In this document: positions 16,600 through 27,922 of the stretch, one piece after another
How the letters are laid out: every line of letters begins with the position of its first letter
Numbering within the stretch: the stretch's first letter is position 1
Source of the DNA: Marinobacter salsuginis
GTDB taxonomy: Bacteria > Pseudomonadota > Gammaproteobacteria > Pseudomonadales > Oleiphilaceae
Length of the DNA: 64,000 nucleotides
Assembly (NCBI RefSeq): GCF_009617755.1
Contig: NZ_BGZH01000001.1
Location: 1,302,001-1,366,000 of the forward strand
Reading direction: 5' to 3'
The notes under the pieces: generated by a model
What the model was told of the DNA's origin: nothing
The model's database searches: none
What the model saw: only the letters and a program-made list of their open reading frames with translations
Translations under genes and position numbers: made by a program

Positions 16600-17678
16600 C
16601 AGCGCACCTCCACGGCATCACCGTCCGCCAGCCGTGTCATTCCGGCATAAACCACCTGATCACCGGGAGACAGATCATCGGAGGTAACAACCACTCGTTC
16701 CCCGACAACCCGGTCGACTTCTACCGAGACCCTGTTGGCAACACTATCCCGAACCCGGAATACGCTGACGCCCTCGGCGTTGCGAATCACCGAAAGCAGC
16801 GGAACCGTGAGCGCGGATTCCCGCACCGGGGTAATCCCAACCTCCACGGGCGCTCCAGGCTCAAGCGTGTCAATCGGAAGGCTCACCAGAACCGGATGCA
16901 ACTCACCGCGAATGGCGCTTGCCTGGGCGATTTCAACCACCGAACCGGTTTGCGGCGGCTGACTGCGATCCTGCACCGACCAGACGGGCAACGTCTGCTC
17001 CAGTTCCACGTGATCCAGCAGGTAGGCGGGTACCCGCACCTCCACTTCGCGCCCTTCTGGAGAGGACAGCCGCATCACCGGCTGACCGGCGGCAACAAAT
17101 TCATCCTGTTCAACCAGCAGGGCCTCTACCCGCCCGGAGAAGGGAGCCCGCAGAGTGCTCTCTTCGAGCAGTTGGGTTGCCTCGGCGAGGGACGCTCGTG
17201 CCGTTGCCACGCTGGCTTCCAGGGAATCCCGCCGCGCTGCAAGCTGCTCGAGTGTCTGTTCGGATACAACGCCACGCTCATGCAACCGTCTGGAGCGCTC
17301 CCACTCCCGCTGGGCCTGCTGATACTGCGTCCGCAATTCTTCCAGCCGGGCCCGGGCAGAATCCCGGGCCGGCTCCAGGCCGGGGTTGTAGACCCGGGCG
17401 AGAAGATCACCGGCCTGCACTTTCTGGCCCAGCTCCACCACCCGCTCCCTGAGGGTGCCACTGACCTGGAATGTCAGCGTCGCGCGCTGGGTGGCGCGAA
17501 CAATACCTGAAAACCGCAGAGGCATATCCTGGCGTTCACCGCCGGTAACCTCTGACACACGCACTGAAACCTTCTGCTCCCCGGATTCCGGGGTTACGTC
17601 ACTGGCTTTGCAGCCCGACAGAAACAGTGAAAAAACCGCAAGCGAAACGATGGCGACGGGGATTCGAAGTGGTGTCAT
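16599..17678 (-). CDS. RND efflux periplasmic adaptor (membrane fusion protein), lipoprotein
   Basis: 359 residues from the ATG at 17678, preferred over one 15 bases upstream because AAGGAAG lies just before it. The N terminus is a lipoprotein signal ending FSLFLSGC, so the mature protein is probably anchored through Cys. The rest is an HlyD/AcrA-type adaptor: beta-barrel and lipoyl halves (LTFQVSGTLRERVVELGQKV; APFSGRVEALLVEQDEFVAA) flank an alpha-helical hairpin with the heptad-rich RLEELRTQYQQAQREWERSR. It bridges the RND permease and an outer-membrane channel encoded elsewhere. The gene is divergent from a TetR regulator with a double palindrome in between. Confidence 0.9.
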   Translation of the reverse strand: MTPLRIPVAIVSLAVFSLFLSGCKASDVTPESGEQKVSVRVSEVTGGERQDMPLRFSGIVRATQRATLTFQVSGTLRERVVELGQKVQAGDLLARVYNPGLEPARDSARARLEELRTQYQQAQREWERSRRLHERGVVSEQTLEQLAARRDSLEASVATARASLAEATQLLEESTLRAPFSGRVEALLVEQDEFVAAGQPVMRLSSPEGREVEVRVPAYLLDHVELEQTLPVWSVQDRSQPPQTGSVVEIAQASAIRGELHPVLVSLPIDTLEPGAPVEVGITPVRESALTVPLLSVIRNAEGVSVFRVRDSVANRVSVEVDRVVGERVVVTSDDLSPGDQVVYAGMTRLADGDAVEVR

Positions 17679-17749
17679 GACTCTTCCTTTCATCCATGCT
17701 CGTGTAGTTGGCGGGGTCCAGTCCCTGGAGAAACCCGATGGTTGATTTA

Positions 17750-17780
17750 GACATCATGTCATTCTTTGACATTTTGTCAA
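17750..17780. promoter_or_regulatory. probable TetR operator (two adjacent palindromes)
   Basis: GACATCATGTC (17750-17760) and TTGACATTTTGTCAA (17766-17780) are two near-perfect palindromes sharing the GACA/TGTC half-sites. They lie between the efflux adaptor and the TetR gene, 72 and 65 bases from the respective starts. The TTGACA and AT-rich stretches also look like promoter elements, so repressor binding would block transcription. Confidence 0.6.
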
Positions 17781-17844
17781 TAATCGGGTTTGATTCGTTT
17801 TCAGGTATCCTATGCCTGCTGTTGCCAACCAACCGGATGATTGA

Positions 17845-18480
17845 ATGAGCGAACCGCTGAAAACCCGCCGTGAGCGAGAGAAACAGGCCCGTTACGACAC
17901 CATTCTGGATGCTGCCGAACTGGTGTTCTCCGAGAAGGGCTACGAGCGCACGTCCATGGACGACATCGCCCGAACCGCCAGTCTCAGCCGGGCCTTGCTG
18001 TACGTGTACTTCAAGGACAAGGCAGCGATACAGCGGGGCATCATGCTAAGGGCGGGACACAGCCTGTTCCGGCGGTTCGAAGAGGCAAGACAGACCGCCG
18101 ACAATGGTCTGGCCCAGATACGGGCAATGGGGGAATCCTATTATCGCTTCTATCTGGAGGAACCGGATTACTTCTCGGCGCTGACCAAGGCATCCACAGC
18201 CATGGCCGAGGCCGATGAAAGCCAGGCTGAGGAAATGCTGTGCTCGAAATCAGACCTGATGGAACTGATGGTGGGGGCGATAGAGCTGGGGCTTCAGGAC
18301 GGCACCATGAACCGGGACCGGATTACCGACCCCGTTCAAACCGCTTTGTATCTGCGCGGTGCCCTGCACGGGGTAATATTGCTATGTCAGTCGGAAATGG
18401 GCGAAGGCAACCCGGAATTTCCGGCCGAGCAGTTGATCCGACACACGATGGATATGCTGACGTCGTCGATCTCAGCCTGA
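17845..18480 (+). CDS. TetR/AcrR family transcriptional regulator
   Basis: 211 residues. The N-terminal helix-turn-helix is clear: RYDTILDAAELVFSEKGYER followed by TSMDDIARTASLSRALLYVY and FKDKAAI. The C-terminal helical ligand-binding half (residues 70-205) is not conserved enough to name a ligand. It is divergent from the RND adaptor-permease pair, with tandem palindromes in the gap, so it is most simply a repressor of the pump. It ends 22 bases before the convergent astB stop. Confidence 0.9.
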   Translation: MSEPLKTRREREKQARYDTILDAAELVFSEKGYERTSMDDIARTASLSRALLYVYFKDKAAIQRGIMLRAGHSLFRRFEEARQTADNGLAQIRAMGESYYRFYLEEPDYFSALTKASTAMAEADESQAEEMLCSKSDLMELMVGAIELGLQDGTMNRDRITDPVQTALYLRGALHGVILLCQSEMGEGNPEFPAEQLIRHTMDMLTSSISA

Positions 18481-18502
18481 CGGCCCCGGGGCTCAACAAC
18501 CT

Positions 18503-19843
18503 TTAGAGCTGGAAATCATAGATGGAACCCAGGCCCATGATCCCGGTTAACTCATCCAGGGCTTTGCGAACCTCTTCCAGCAACATCGGATCGCCAAGCT
18601 CATCCTGGCTGAGCTCATCCCGATAGTGGGCTTCAACCCAGGTGATCAGACGCTCGTAAAGTTCGTCAGTGAGCAGCACGCCCCGGTTGATAGCCCTGAG
18701 CTCCTCGTCATTCAATACCACTCGCAAACGCAGACAGGCAGGCCCACCGCCATTGCGCATGGACTGTTTAACGTCAAAAACTTCGACCGAGGTAATCGGC
18801 CCACCGGACTTCACCAGGTTATCCAGATAACGGCTGACAGAAGCCACTTCCCGACACTCGCCGGGCACCGCCAGCAGCATGCCATCCGGCGTGTTCAGTA
18901 ACTGGCTGTTGAAGAGGTAGGACGCCACCGCATCGTCCAGTGGCACATCGGCACTGCTGACCCGCACCGCTTCCAGCTCGGCGCCAGTCAGGCGCTCACG
19001 GATATCCGCCAGCACCTGTTCTTCGTCGAGGAACGCCATGTCATGGTAGAAAAGGGTATTGCCGTTACCGACGGCAATCACATCGTTATGAAAAACACCG
19101 CCATCAATGGCCTCCGGGTTCTGCTGGGCAAAGACCACATTACGATCCTTGAGCCCATGCAGTCGCGCCACCGCCTGGGAGGCTTCCAGCGTCTGCCGCG
19201 CCGGGTATTTCTTCGGTGCCGGCGCCTGTTCGTTGAATGCAATCTGGCCGTACACGAAGAGTTCCACACCGGGTTCGCCGTAACCGGCGCACAAGCGGGT
19301 GTGGTTGGCGGCGCCCTCATCCCCGAAGTGGCTCACGGATGGCAGTGCCGGATGGTGGGCAAAGTAGCTCTCGTCAGCAAAGATGGCCTTCAGGGAACGC
19401 CCAGTCACCGTATGTTCGATGGACCGGTGAAACTTGGCGCTCAGGTTGGCCGGGGTGAAATGCACGCGGTGATCTGACGTGTCGGCACTCGGCGACACGG
19501 TGGCCGCATTGGCCGTCCACATCGGTGACGCCGACGAGACCGCCGCCAGTATCGATGGACTGGATTTGGACGCCTGTTCCAGCACCTGGGCATCCGTCCC
19601 TTCAAACCCCAGGGCACGAAGGGTGGGAATGTGCGGGCGTTCATGGGGCGGCAAAATCCCCTGCACATAGCCCCGGTCCGCCAGGCGCTTCATCTTGGCC
19701 AGGCCCTGCAATGCCGCTTCCCTGGGATTGGAGACGGAACTGACATTGGACTTGGAGGCCACATTTCCCCAGGACAGTCCTGCGTAATTGTGGGTGGGGC
19801 CAACCAGGCCATCGAAGTTTGCTTCAACCGCGTGTTTCACCAT
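18503..19843 (-). CDS. astB: N-succinylarginine dihydrolase AstB
   Basis: 446 residues, the family length. AstB converts N2-succinylarginine to N2-succinylornithine, two ammonia and CO2, the second step of the AST pathway. The amidinotransferase-like fold begins [20 protein letters not shown]; the catalytic His lies in [13 protein letters not shown] and the catalytic Cys in [13 protein letters not shown]. It is the last gene of astC-aruF-aruG-astD-astB, starting 14 bases after the astD stop, the same order as Pseudomonas aruCFGDB. Confidence 0.95.
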   Translation of the reverse strand: MVKHAVEANFDGLVGPTHNYAGLSWGNVASKSNVSSVSNPREAALQGLAKMKRLADRGYVQGILPPHERPHIPTLRALGFEGTDAQVLEQASKSSPSILAAVSSASPMWTANAATVSPSADTSDHRVHFTPANLSAKFHRSIEHTVTGRSLKAIFADESYFAHHPALPSVSHFGDEGAANHTRLCAGYGEPGVELFVYGQIAFNEQAPAPKKYPARQTLEASQAVARLHGLKDRNVVFAQQNPEAIDGGVFHNDVIAVGNGNTLFYHDMAFLDEEQVLADIRERLTGAELEAVRVSSADVPLDDAVASYLFNSQLLNTPDGMLLAVPGECREVASVSRYLDNLVKSGGPITSVEVFDVKQSMRNGGGPACLRLRVVLNDEELRAINRGVLLTDELYERLITWVEAHYRDELSQDELGDPMLLEEVRKALDELTGIMGLGSIYDFQL

Positions 19844-19857
19844 GGCACTGGGTCCCG

Positions 19858-22421
<2,564 letters not shown>

Positions 22422-22473
22422 AAGGTCGCCTCCCCGAGATCGACAGCTACAAACTTTGCCATTCCCAAGCTTG

Positions 22474-23493
22474 TCATAGCGGCGCAATCCTTACCCGGTC
22501 GCCCGCGGTACTGTTCAGCGCCTTCCAGGTCGAAACCGGAACCTTGAGTTTGTCGTCCAGCGTTTCAGCGACCGGTGTGAGGGTGCAGCGAAACTGCTCC
22601 CGCTCGCCAGCAGCGATCAGACAGGTTTCACCCACAGCCTCATTACTGCCATGAAGCTCCTTGGGGTGGCTGGTCACCAGGGTTTTCAGGCTATCGGTGC
22701 GCCCCTCCAGAACCGGGCCGGCATCAAAAATGTCCAGAAAACTGCCCGGCTGGAATCCCTCCCGCTGAAGTAGCTCAAAATTAGGGACGGTTATCTGATG
22801 CGGCTGCCCCATCGCCTTCTGGGCAGCCTCACTCAGCAGCGTGACATAAATGGGATTCGGGGGCATGAGCTCGGCAATGAAAGTCTTGCTCAACTGACCG
22901 GAGTACTGGTCTGCCGTCTCGAAATCCATATCAAAGAAATGCCGGCCAAGACTGTCCCAGAAGGGGACGCTGCCATCCTCCAACTGCACCCCCTGGATTT
23001 CCACCGCCATCCGCGGGGTAAACCATTCCCGATGATCGGCAATAAACAGAATCCGGGCACGGGATAGTAATTCGAACGCGTCGGTATTCTGGAGTTCGGG
23101 CCGTATGGAGAACGAACACAATAGCGAGACATCCGTCAGCGAGTGAGAGGGGTAGAGCACTTCTACCCGGCGCGACACCCCCAGCTCATGAGAGGCATGG
23201 ATCAGGGCATCCCGACGGTAACTGTAGAAGGGCTGGCCATTGCCGGCGCGGGCATCAATGCCGGCGGTGCCAGCAATGTCTCCGGTCTGGGTGTTTTCCA
23301 GCACGAACAGAAACCTGGGCGGATCGTCTTCGGCGCTGATCCTGCCGGCAAAAGACGCCAGGGATTGCTCGATCTTGTAAGCCAGGGCGTCGCCCTGCTT
23401 GGGCAGAGTGGAAGAAAGACGGGCACACTGGGTGCCCGCCATGGCCAGAATCTGGTCCAGATCATCCGGCCGAGCCGGACGTACCAGCCACAT
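22474..23493 (-). CDS. aruF: arginine/ornithine N-succinyltransferase, alpha subunit (AruF)
   Basis: 339 residues, paralogue of the adjacent aruG product with the same layout: LVRPARPDDLDQILAMAGTQ at the N terminus, GTAGIDARAGNGQPFYSYRR, and FQPGSFLDIFDAGPVLEGRT near the C terminus. It is the alpha subunit of arginine N-succinyltransferase. It starts nine bases after astC with a GGAGA ribosome-binding site and precedes aruG by 52 bases. The pair indicates that arginine catabolism here follows the Pseudomonas model. Confidence 0.92.
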   Translation of the reverse strand: MWLVRPARPDDLDQILAMAGTQCARLSSTLPKQGDALAYKIEQSLASFAGRISAEDDPPRFLFVLENTQTGDIAGTAGIDARAGNGQPFYSYRRDALIHASHELGVSRRVEVLYPSHSLTDVSLLCSFSIRPELQNTDAFELLSRARILFIADHREWFTPRMAVEIQGVQLEDGSVPFWDSLGRHFFDMDFETADQYSGQLSKTFIAELMPPNPIYVTLLSEAAQKAMGQPHQITVPNFELLQREGFQPGSFLDIFDAGPVLEGRTDSLKTLVTSHPKELHGSNEAVGETCLIAAGEREQFRCTLTPVAETLDDKLKVPVSTWKALNSTAGDRVRIAPL

Positions 23494-23502
23494 AAAATCT
23501 CC

Positions 23503-24717
23503 TTAGGCCGCCAGTTTTTTCACCGCCGCTTCGAAACGTTCGAGGGCTTCGTCAATGTCCGATTCGGGGATAATCAGGGACGGCGCCAGACGAATCACAT
23601 TCGCACCGGCCACAAGTACCATCACGCCCTCTTCCAGGCCGGCATTCAGAAAATCCTTGGCCTTGCCCTGCCATTTTTCGGTCAGCACACAACCGAGCAG
23701 CAGACCGGCGCCACGAACCTCACTGAACACACCGTAGCGCTCACCAATATTCATCATACCCTTGCGGAGTTTGTCGGAACGGGCTTTCACGCCCTTGAGA
23801 ATCTCCGGCTGGCTGACGGTGTCCACCACCCTCTGGGCCACGGCGCAGGCCAGCGCGTTACCACCGTAGGTGCTGCCATGGGTCCCAACACCCAGACTGG
23901 CGGCAACCTTGGCCGTCGTCAGCATGGCCGCTACCGGGAAGCCACCACCAAGCCCCTTGGCACTGGAGAGAATGTCCGGCACCACGTCGTACATCTGATA
24001 AGCGTAGAAGTGGCCACTTCTGCCCACACCAGACTGCACCTCATCAAACACCAGCAACGCGTCATTTTCATCACAAAGCTCGCGAAGCCCCTGGAGGAAC
24101 GCCTGGTCGCCGGGCATAACGCCGCCCTCACCCTGAATCGGCTCCACCACCACGGCGCAGGTTTTCTCTTTGGAGATCAGCTTCTTCACCGATTCCAGAT
24201 CGTTGAACTCGGCGTGATGAATACCGCCAGGCGCAGGCTCGAAGCCTTCCAGGTATTTTGGCTGGCCACCTACGCTCACGGTGAACAGGGTTCGCCCGTG
24301 GAATGAGTTCTTGAACGAGATGATCTCGTTCTTGTCTTTGCCAAAATGCTCCCAGGCGTAGCGCCGGGCCAGTTTGAAGGCTGCTTCGTTGGCCTCAGCA
24401 CCGGAATTGGCGAAAAACACGCGCTCGGCGAAGGTGAGGTCACACAAAGTCTTTGCCAGGCGCAGGGCCGGCTCGTTGGTCATCACGTTGGACAGGTGCC
24501 AGATTTTCTCGGCCTGATCGTGCAACGCACCCACCAGTCCCGGATGGGAATGGCCCAGGCAGGTCACTGCAATGCCGCCCTGGAGATCAATGAACTCGCG
24601 GCCTTCCTGATCCCAGATCCGGGAGCCCTCTCCTCGCACCGGAATAATGGAACCGGGAGCGTAGTTGGGCACCATGACTTCATCGAACAGTTCGCGGCTG
24701 ACGGGGTCTTTATTCAT
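23503..24717 (-). CDS. astC: succinylornithine/acetylornithine aminotransferase (AstC/AruC)
   Basis: 404 residues, class III PLP aminotransferase. It transfers the delta-amino group of succinylornithine to 2-oxoglutarate, giving succinylglutamate semialdehyde; family members also act on acetylornithine in arginine synthesis. Visible motifs: [20 protein letters not shown] binding PLP phosphate, [15 protein letters not shown] with the PLP aspartate, and [19 protein letters not shown] with the Schiff-base Lys. It is the first gene of the AST operon; the 99-base gap upstream, after the exonuclease gene, should hold its promoter, but I saw no convincing ArgR box. Confidence 0.92.
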   Translation of the reverse strand: MNKDPVSRELFDEVMVPNYAPGSIIPVRGEGSRIWDQEGREFIDLQGGIAVTCLGHSHPGLVGALHDQAEKIWHLSNVMTNEPALRLAKTLCDLTFAERVFFANSGAEANEAAFKLARRYAWEHFGKDKNEIISFKNSFHGRTLFTVSVGGQPKYLEGFEPAPGGIHHAEFNDLESVKKLISKEKTCAVVVEPIQGEGGVMPGDQAFLQGLRELCDENDALLVFDEVQSGVGRSGHFYAYQMYDVVPDILSSAKGLGGGFPVAAMLTTAKVAASLGVGTHGSTYGGNALACAVAQRVVDTVSQPEILKGVKARSDKLRKGMMNIGERYGVFSEVRGAGLLLGCVLTEKWQGKAKDFLNAGLEEGVMVLVAGANVIRLAPSLIIPESDIDEALERFEAAVKKLAA

Positions 24718-24816
24718 AAATCTCTCTCGGGAAAGCGGCTAAGCACATAAAATTAGTTGAGTGACCACACCAGACAAGTAAGTAGGTGTGCGGACTCTTG
24801 CACCATAATACGCCAC

Positions 24817-26277
24817 TCACGGCATAAGAACATCCGGTTCCCCGATGGCCGGCAATTCAATCACCCTGTGCGGCATGCTCCCAGCCTTGGTCCTATCCAA
24901 CAGCGTGCCGATCAAAAGCTTGTAGGAGTCCAGATCAAAGGTGACCGCCTGGCCGCGGAGAGAAAGATCCTGCAGCTCGTTTTCGTCATGCAGGGTAGCC
25001 ACGTGCATCCAGTTATAAACCACCAGGATATCCGTGCGGCCGGTTCGGGCATTGCGCTCAACAATCCCAACCGGGCCTTTCCGGGGCCAGGTTTTCAGCC
25101 GCAGGCTGTGAAAGGCAATCTGTACCCTGAGATTGTAGCGCTCGACATTCTCGAGCTCTTCGCAGGCGCCCTTGCAGCGCCCCAGCGAACGCTGAAAACA
25201 TGGCCCTTCGTTTTCAGGCTCCAGCCCGAGCAGTCGATTGCACAGCTCGTTCTTGGCCGCGATGCCGCTCAAGGCGCGCTCGGCATCCCGTTTGCTGCGG
25301 AACAAACCGAAATAATCCCCCAACCGATGCGGCTCGATCTCACGAACCAGCCGCGCCTGCAGGTACCCCGCCTCGTTTTTCGAAAGCTCGATGCTCACCA
25401 GATTCTTGGCGGCCCGGGACCGACGATTGAACAGGGGCTTCAGCGTCTTGATCTGTTTGAGTTCGAGAAGAAGCGCTCCAAGCTCCCCGGCCGTTTCTGT
25501 GCATTCGACGCGACGGAGGCTCTCGGACATCCGCACACCCCGGGACGAGTTATGATCGCCGGAAAAGTGCGATGCCACCCGCTGGGCAATGTTCGTGCTC
25601 TTGCCCACATATAAAAGCACATCGTTCTCACCGTAGAAGCGATACACCCCCGGCCCCCGAGGCAGACCCTGAAGGATATCCGTTGGTAGATGGGAGGGAA
25701 TACTCGGCCGTTGCAGCAGCTCCCGCAGGGCACTTTCGAATCTCTCATCCCCCTTCTCTGCACGGGCATGCTCGAAGAACGACAGCATGGCCGAGACATC
25801 CCCCATGGCCCGATGCCGCTGAACCTGGGCAAGACCATGACGGGCTATCAGAGCATCCATGTTGTGACGCCGGAATTCCGGGTAGAGCCTTCGGGAAAGC
25901 TTCACCGTACAGAGCACCTTCGCCGAGAAAAGACGCTCCAATCTGCGAAACTCGGATTTAATAAAACCGTAATCAAAACGGGCATTGTGAGCGACAAACA
26001 CCTTGTCCTTAAGCTGTTCCTCCAGCTCGTCCGCTACATCCGCAAACAGCGGCGCATCCGCCACCATGTCATTGGAGATGCCGGTAAAGTTCTCGATAAA
26101 CGGGGAAATCCGCGTCTCCGGATTCAGCAACGTCTGCCACTCGCCCACTACCTCACCGGCCCTCCAGAACCGGATACCAATCTCGGTAATCCGGTCCCGG
26201 GCTGAATTGCCGCCGGTGGTTTCAATATCAAGAAACGCGAACGTGGCTGACTCAAGAACTGTACTTTCGGATGCCAT
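24817..26277 (-). CDS. DEDDh 3'-5' exonuclease fused to a GIY-YIG (Cho/UvrC-like) nuclease domain
   Basis: 486 residues in two nuclease modules. Residues about 10-180 form a DnaQ-type exonuclease: FLDIETTGGNSARDRITEIG has catalytic Asp17 and Glu19, VFVAHNARFDYGFIKSEFRR the second Asp, and HRAMGDVSAMLSFFEH the HxxxxD end. Residues about 205-285 form a GIY-YIG domain (RGPGVYRFYGENDVLLYVGK, then STNIAQRVASHFSGDHN). A UvrC/Cho-like Cys-containing tail follows (CFQRSLGRCKGACEELEN). Cho-type nucleases incise 3' of lesions in nucleotide excision repair; the fused exonuclease could process the cut end. It is monocistronic by position, and its in vivo role is not established. Confidence 0.85.
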   Translation of the reverse strand: MASESTVLESATFAFLDIETTGGNSARDRITEIGIRFWRAGEVVGEWQTLLNPETRISPFIENFTGISNDMVADAPLFADVADELEEQLKDKVFVAHNARFDYGFIKSEFRRLERLFSAKVLCTVKLSRRLYPEFRRHNMDALIARHGLAQVQRHRAMGDVSAMLSFFEHARAEKGDERFESALRELLQRPSIPSHLPTDILQGLPRGPGVYRFYGENDVLLYVGKSTNIAQRVASHFSGDHNSSRGVRMSESLRRVECTETAGELGALLLELKQIKTLKPLFNRRSRAAKNLVSIELSKNEAGYLQARLVREIEPHRLGDYFGLFRSKRDAERALSGIAAKNELCNRLLGLEPENEGPCFQRSLGRCKGACEELENVERYNLRVQIAFHSLRLKTWPRKGPVGIVERNARTGRTDILVVYNWMHVATLHDENELQDLSLRGQAVTFDLDSYKLLIGTLLDRTKAGSMPHRVIELPAIGEPDVLMP

Positions 26278-26439
26278 AGAACAACATTACGCCTTGTTGG
26301 CAACTGCAGATGTCTGTATATGAACGAAAAGCGGTTATAGACATTCGTCTAATTTCTGCATGAATTTATTTGAATTGTCACGAATTGGTAACTACCTTGT
26401 TTTTGGGTCCAACAACAAAAATGTGTGGAGACAACAACG

Positions 26440-27576
26440 ATGCAAAGCAACAAACTGAGATTGGCAATTCGTGCGACGGCAGCAACAGTAGTAATGGGGG
26501 TTGCCTCTCAAGCGAGCGCACTTACGCTGAACGTAGGTGACGACACCGAAGCGAGCCTGTACGGCTACGCTCGTCTGAATATGAGCTACGACCTGGACGG
26601 CAACCGCGCTGTTTCTACCCGCGCCGGTACTTTCGCTTCATCCGCTAACGAAGACGTTGAAGGTCACTTCGGCGCCGACGTTCAGCAGAGCCGTTTGGGC
26701 GTCAAAGTCAAGCACGCTTCTGGCGTAGCGATTACCGTGGAAGGTGACTTCCGTGGTTCAGGCAACGGCGCAGGCAGTCTGCGTATGCGTCACGCCTACG
26801 GCGAATACAACGGATTCATGGCCGGCCGTAACTGGTCCAACTACACCAGCTTCGTAGGTAACACCCCGACTCTGGACTTTGACAGCCTGGCTGGTACAGC
26901 CGGCAGCCAAGACCGTGCCGAGCAGGTTCGTTACACCACTGGCGCTCTGTCTTTCTCACTCGAAGACCCGAGCTCACAGGGTGTTCTGGGCGCAGGCGGC
27001 AACACCCGCACTTCCGCACCAGCTCTGACCGCTCGCATTCAGGATTCTGCCGATTCACTGTCCTACGCTGCTGCAGCGCTGGTTAGCCAAGTCACTGCTG
27101 ACGATGGCACCAATGATGACAGCGCGATGGGCTTCGCAGTATTTGGCGCGGCCAAATTCGCCCTGAGCGACATGATCTCGATCCAAGGCGCTGCAAACTA
27201 CACTGACGGTGCCAACGGTTATCTGTGGCGCTCTGGCAGCAACTATTTCGGCCCAAGCGCCTATGTCGACGGCAACAGCGTTGAGACCATTGAGGGCTAC
27301 GGCTTCTCAATCGGTACAAGTGTAGCTCTCGGCGGTGGTCGCAGCATCAACCTGGGCTACGGCACTACTATGCTGGACCTGGACGACGCGATTGCTGCAG
27401 GTGCAACCACCAATGCTGACGCCGAATCCAACCAGAACGCGTTCCTGAACTACATGTGGTCTCCGGTATCCAACGTCATGTTCGGCGTTGAGTACGGATA
27501 CTTCGATCAGGAAACTGTTGCCGGTGATTCTACCGACGCAAACCGTGTTCTGTTCGCAGCGCAGTACAGCTTCTAA
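26440..27576 (+). CDS. outer-membrane porin (Gram-negative type)
   Basis: 378 residues from the ATG at 26440, with GGAG ten bases upstream; a GTG 15 bases earlier is less likely. The signal peptide MQSNKLRLAIRATAATVVMG ends near ASA-LTL. The mature protein is a repetitive beta-strand protein typical of 16-stranded porins (ASLYGYARLNMSYDLDG; SRLGVKVKHASGVAITVEGD) and ends in the aromatic C terminus VLFAAQYSF needed for BAM-mediated assembly. It probably allows diffusion of small solutes; selectivity cannot be read. It is monocistronic, followed by a strong terminator. Confidence 0.88.
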   Translation: MQSNKLRLAIRATAATVVMGVASQASALTLNVGDDTEASLYGYARLNMSYDLDGNRAVSTRAGTFASSANEDVEGHFGADVQQSRLGVKVKHASGVAITVEGDFRGSGNGAGSLRMRHAYGEYNGFMAGRNWSNYTSFVGNTPTLDFDSLAGTAGSQDRAEQVRYTTGALSFSLEDPSSQGVLGAGGNTRTSAPALTARIQDSADSLSYAAAALVSQVTADDGTNDDSAMGFAVFGAAKFALSDMISIQGAANYTDGANGYLWRSGSNYFGPSAYVDGNSVETIEGYGFSIGTSVALGGGRSINLGYGTTMLDLDDAIAAGATTNADAESNQNAFLNYMWSPVSNVMFGVEYGYFDQETVAGDSTDANRVLFAAQYSF

Positions 27577-27606
27577 TCCTTCCGTTAGAAGTTAGTTAAC
27601 TCAGCA

Positions 27607-27637
27607 GAAACCCCGGCTCCGGCCGGGGTTTTTGTTT
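27607..27637 (+). terminator. intrinsic terminator of the porin gene
   Basis: AACCCCGGC-TCCG-GCCGGGGTT forms a GC-rich stem followed by TTTGTTT, about 30 bases after the porin stop codon. Confidence 0.88.
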
Positions 27638-27770
27638 GGGCGGAATTAAGAGCAGAACGCTACACATATTGCCGGCCGCCAGAACCAGCAACGAGGAATG
27701 TCCAGAAAATAACTTGTTACCTTGCGTCGAGATAGGCGTGGGTGGAAAAGCGATCAGGAAGGAGCCAGAA

Positions 27771-27882
27771 CGACAAAGGCCGGTGCGGCTTTTCAGAACT
27801 GTAGAGGGCCATGGATGGCCCGAAACAAGCGCACATGGATGTGCTTGTAGCGTGTTCTGAAAAGCCGCACCGGCCTTTGTCG
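27771..27882 (+). repeat. palindromic two-hairpin element, copy 2 (short form)
   Basis: Perfect 29-base inverted arms (27771-27799 and 27854-27882) enclose a 54-base core (27800-27853). The core contains two hairpins with GGAT-type tips: GGGCCATGGATGGCCC and CAAGCGCACATGGATGTGCT, and ends GTAGCGT. The same 54-base core occurs at 48844-48897, but the arms there are unrelated in sequence while also self-complementary. The element lies between the convergent porin and aceF genes. Confidence 0.85.
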
Positions 27883-27922
27883 CGCCACCCAACCCTCAGG
27901 CTAGGTGGCAACTAGCTTAACA

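Noticed and set aside
27596..27911. Short open frames within the porin-aceF gap
   Set aside because: They are made of terminator and palindromic-element sequence read in different frames; the structure explains them better than coding.
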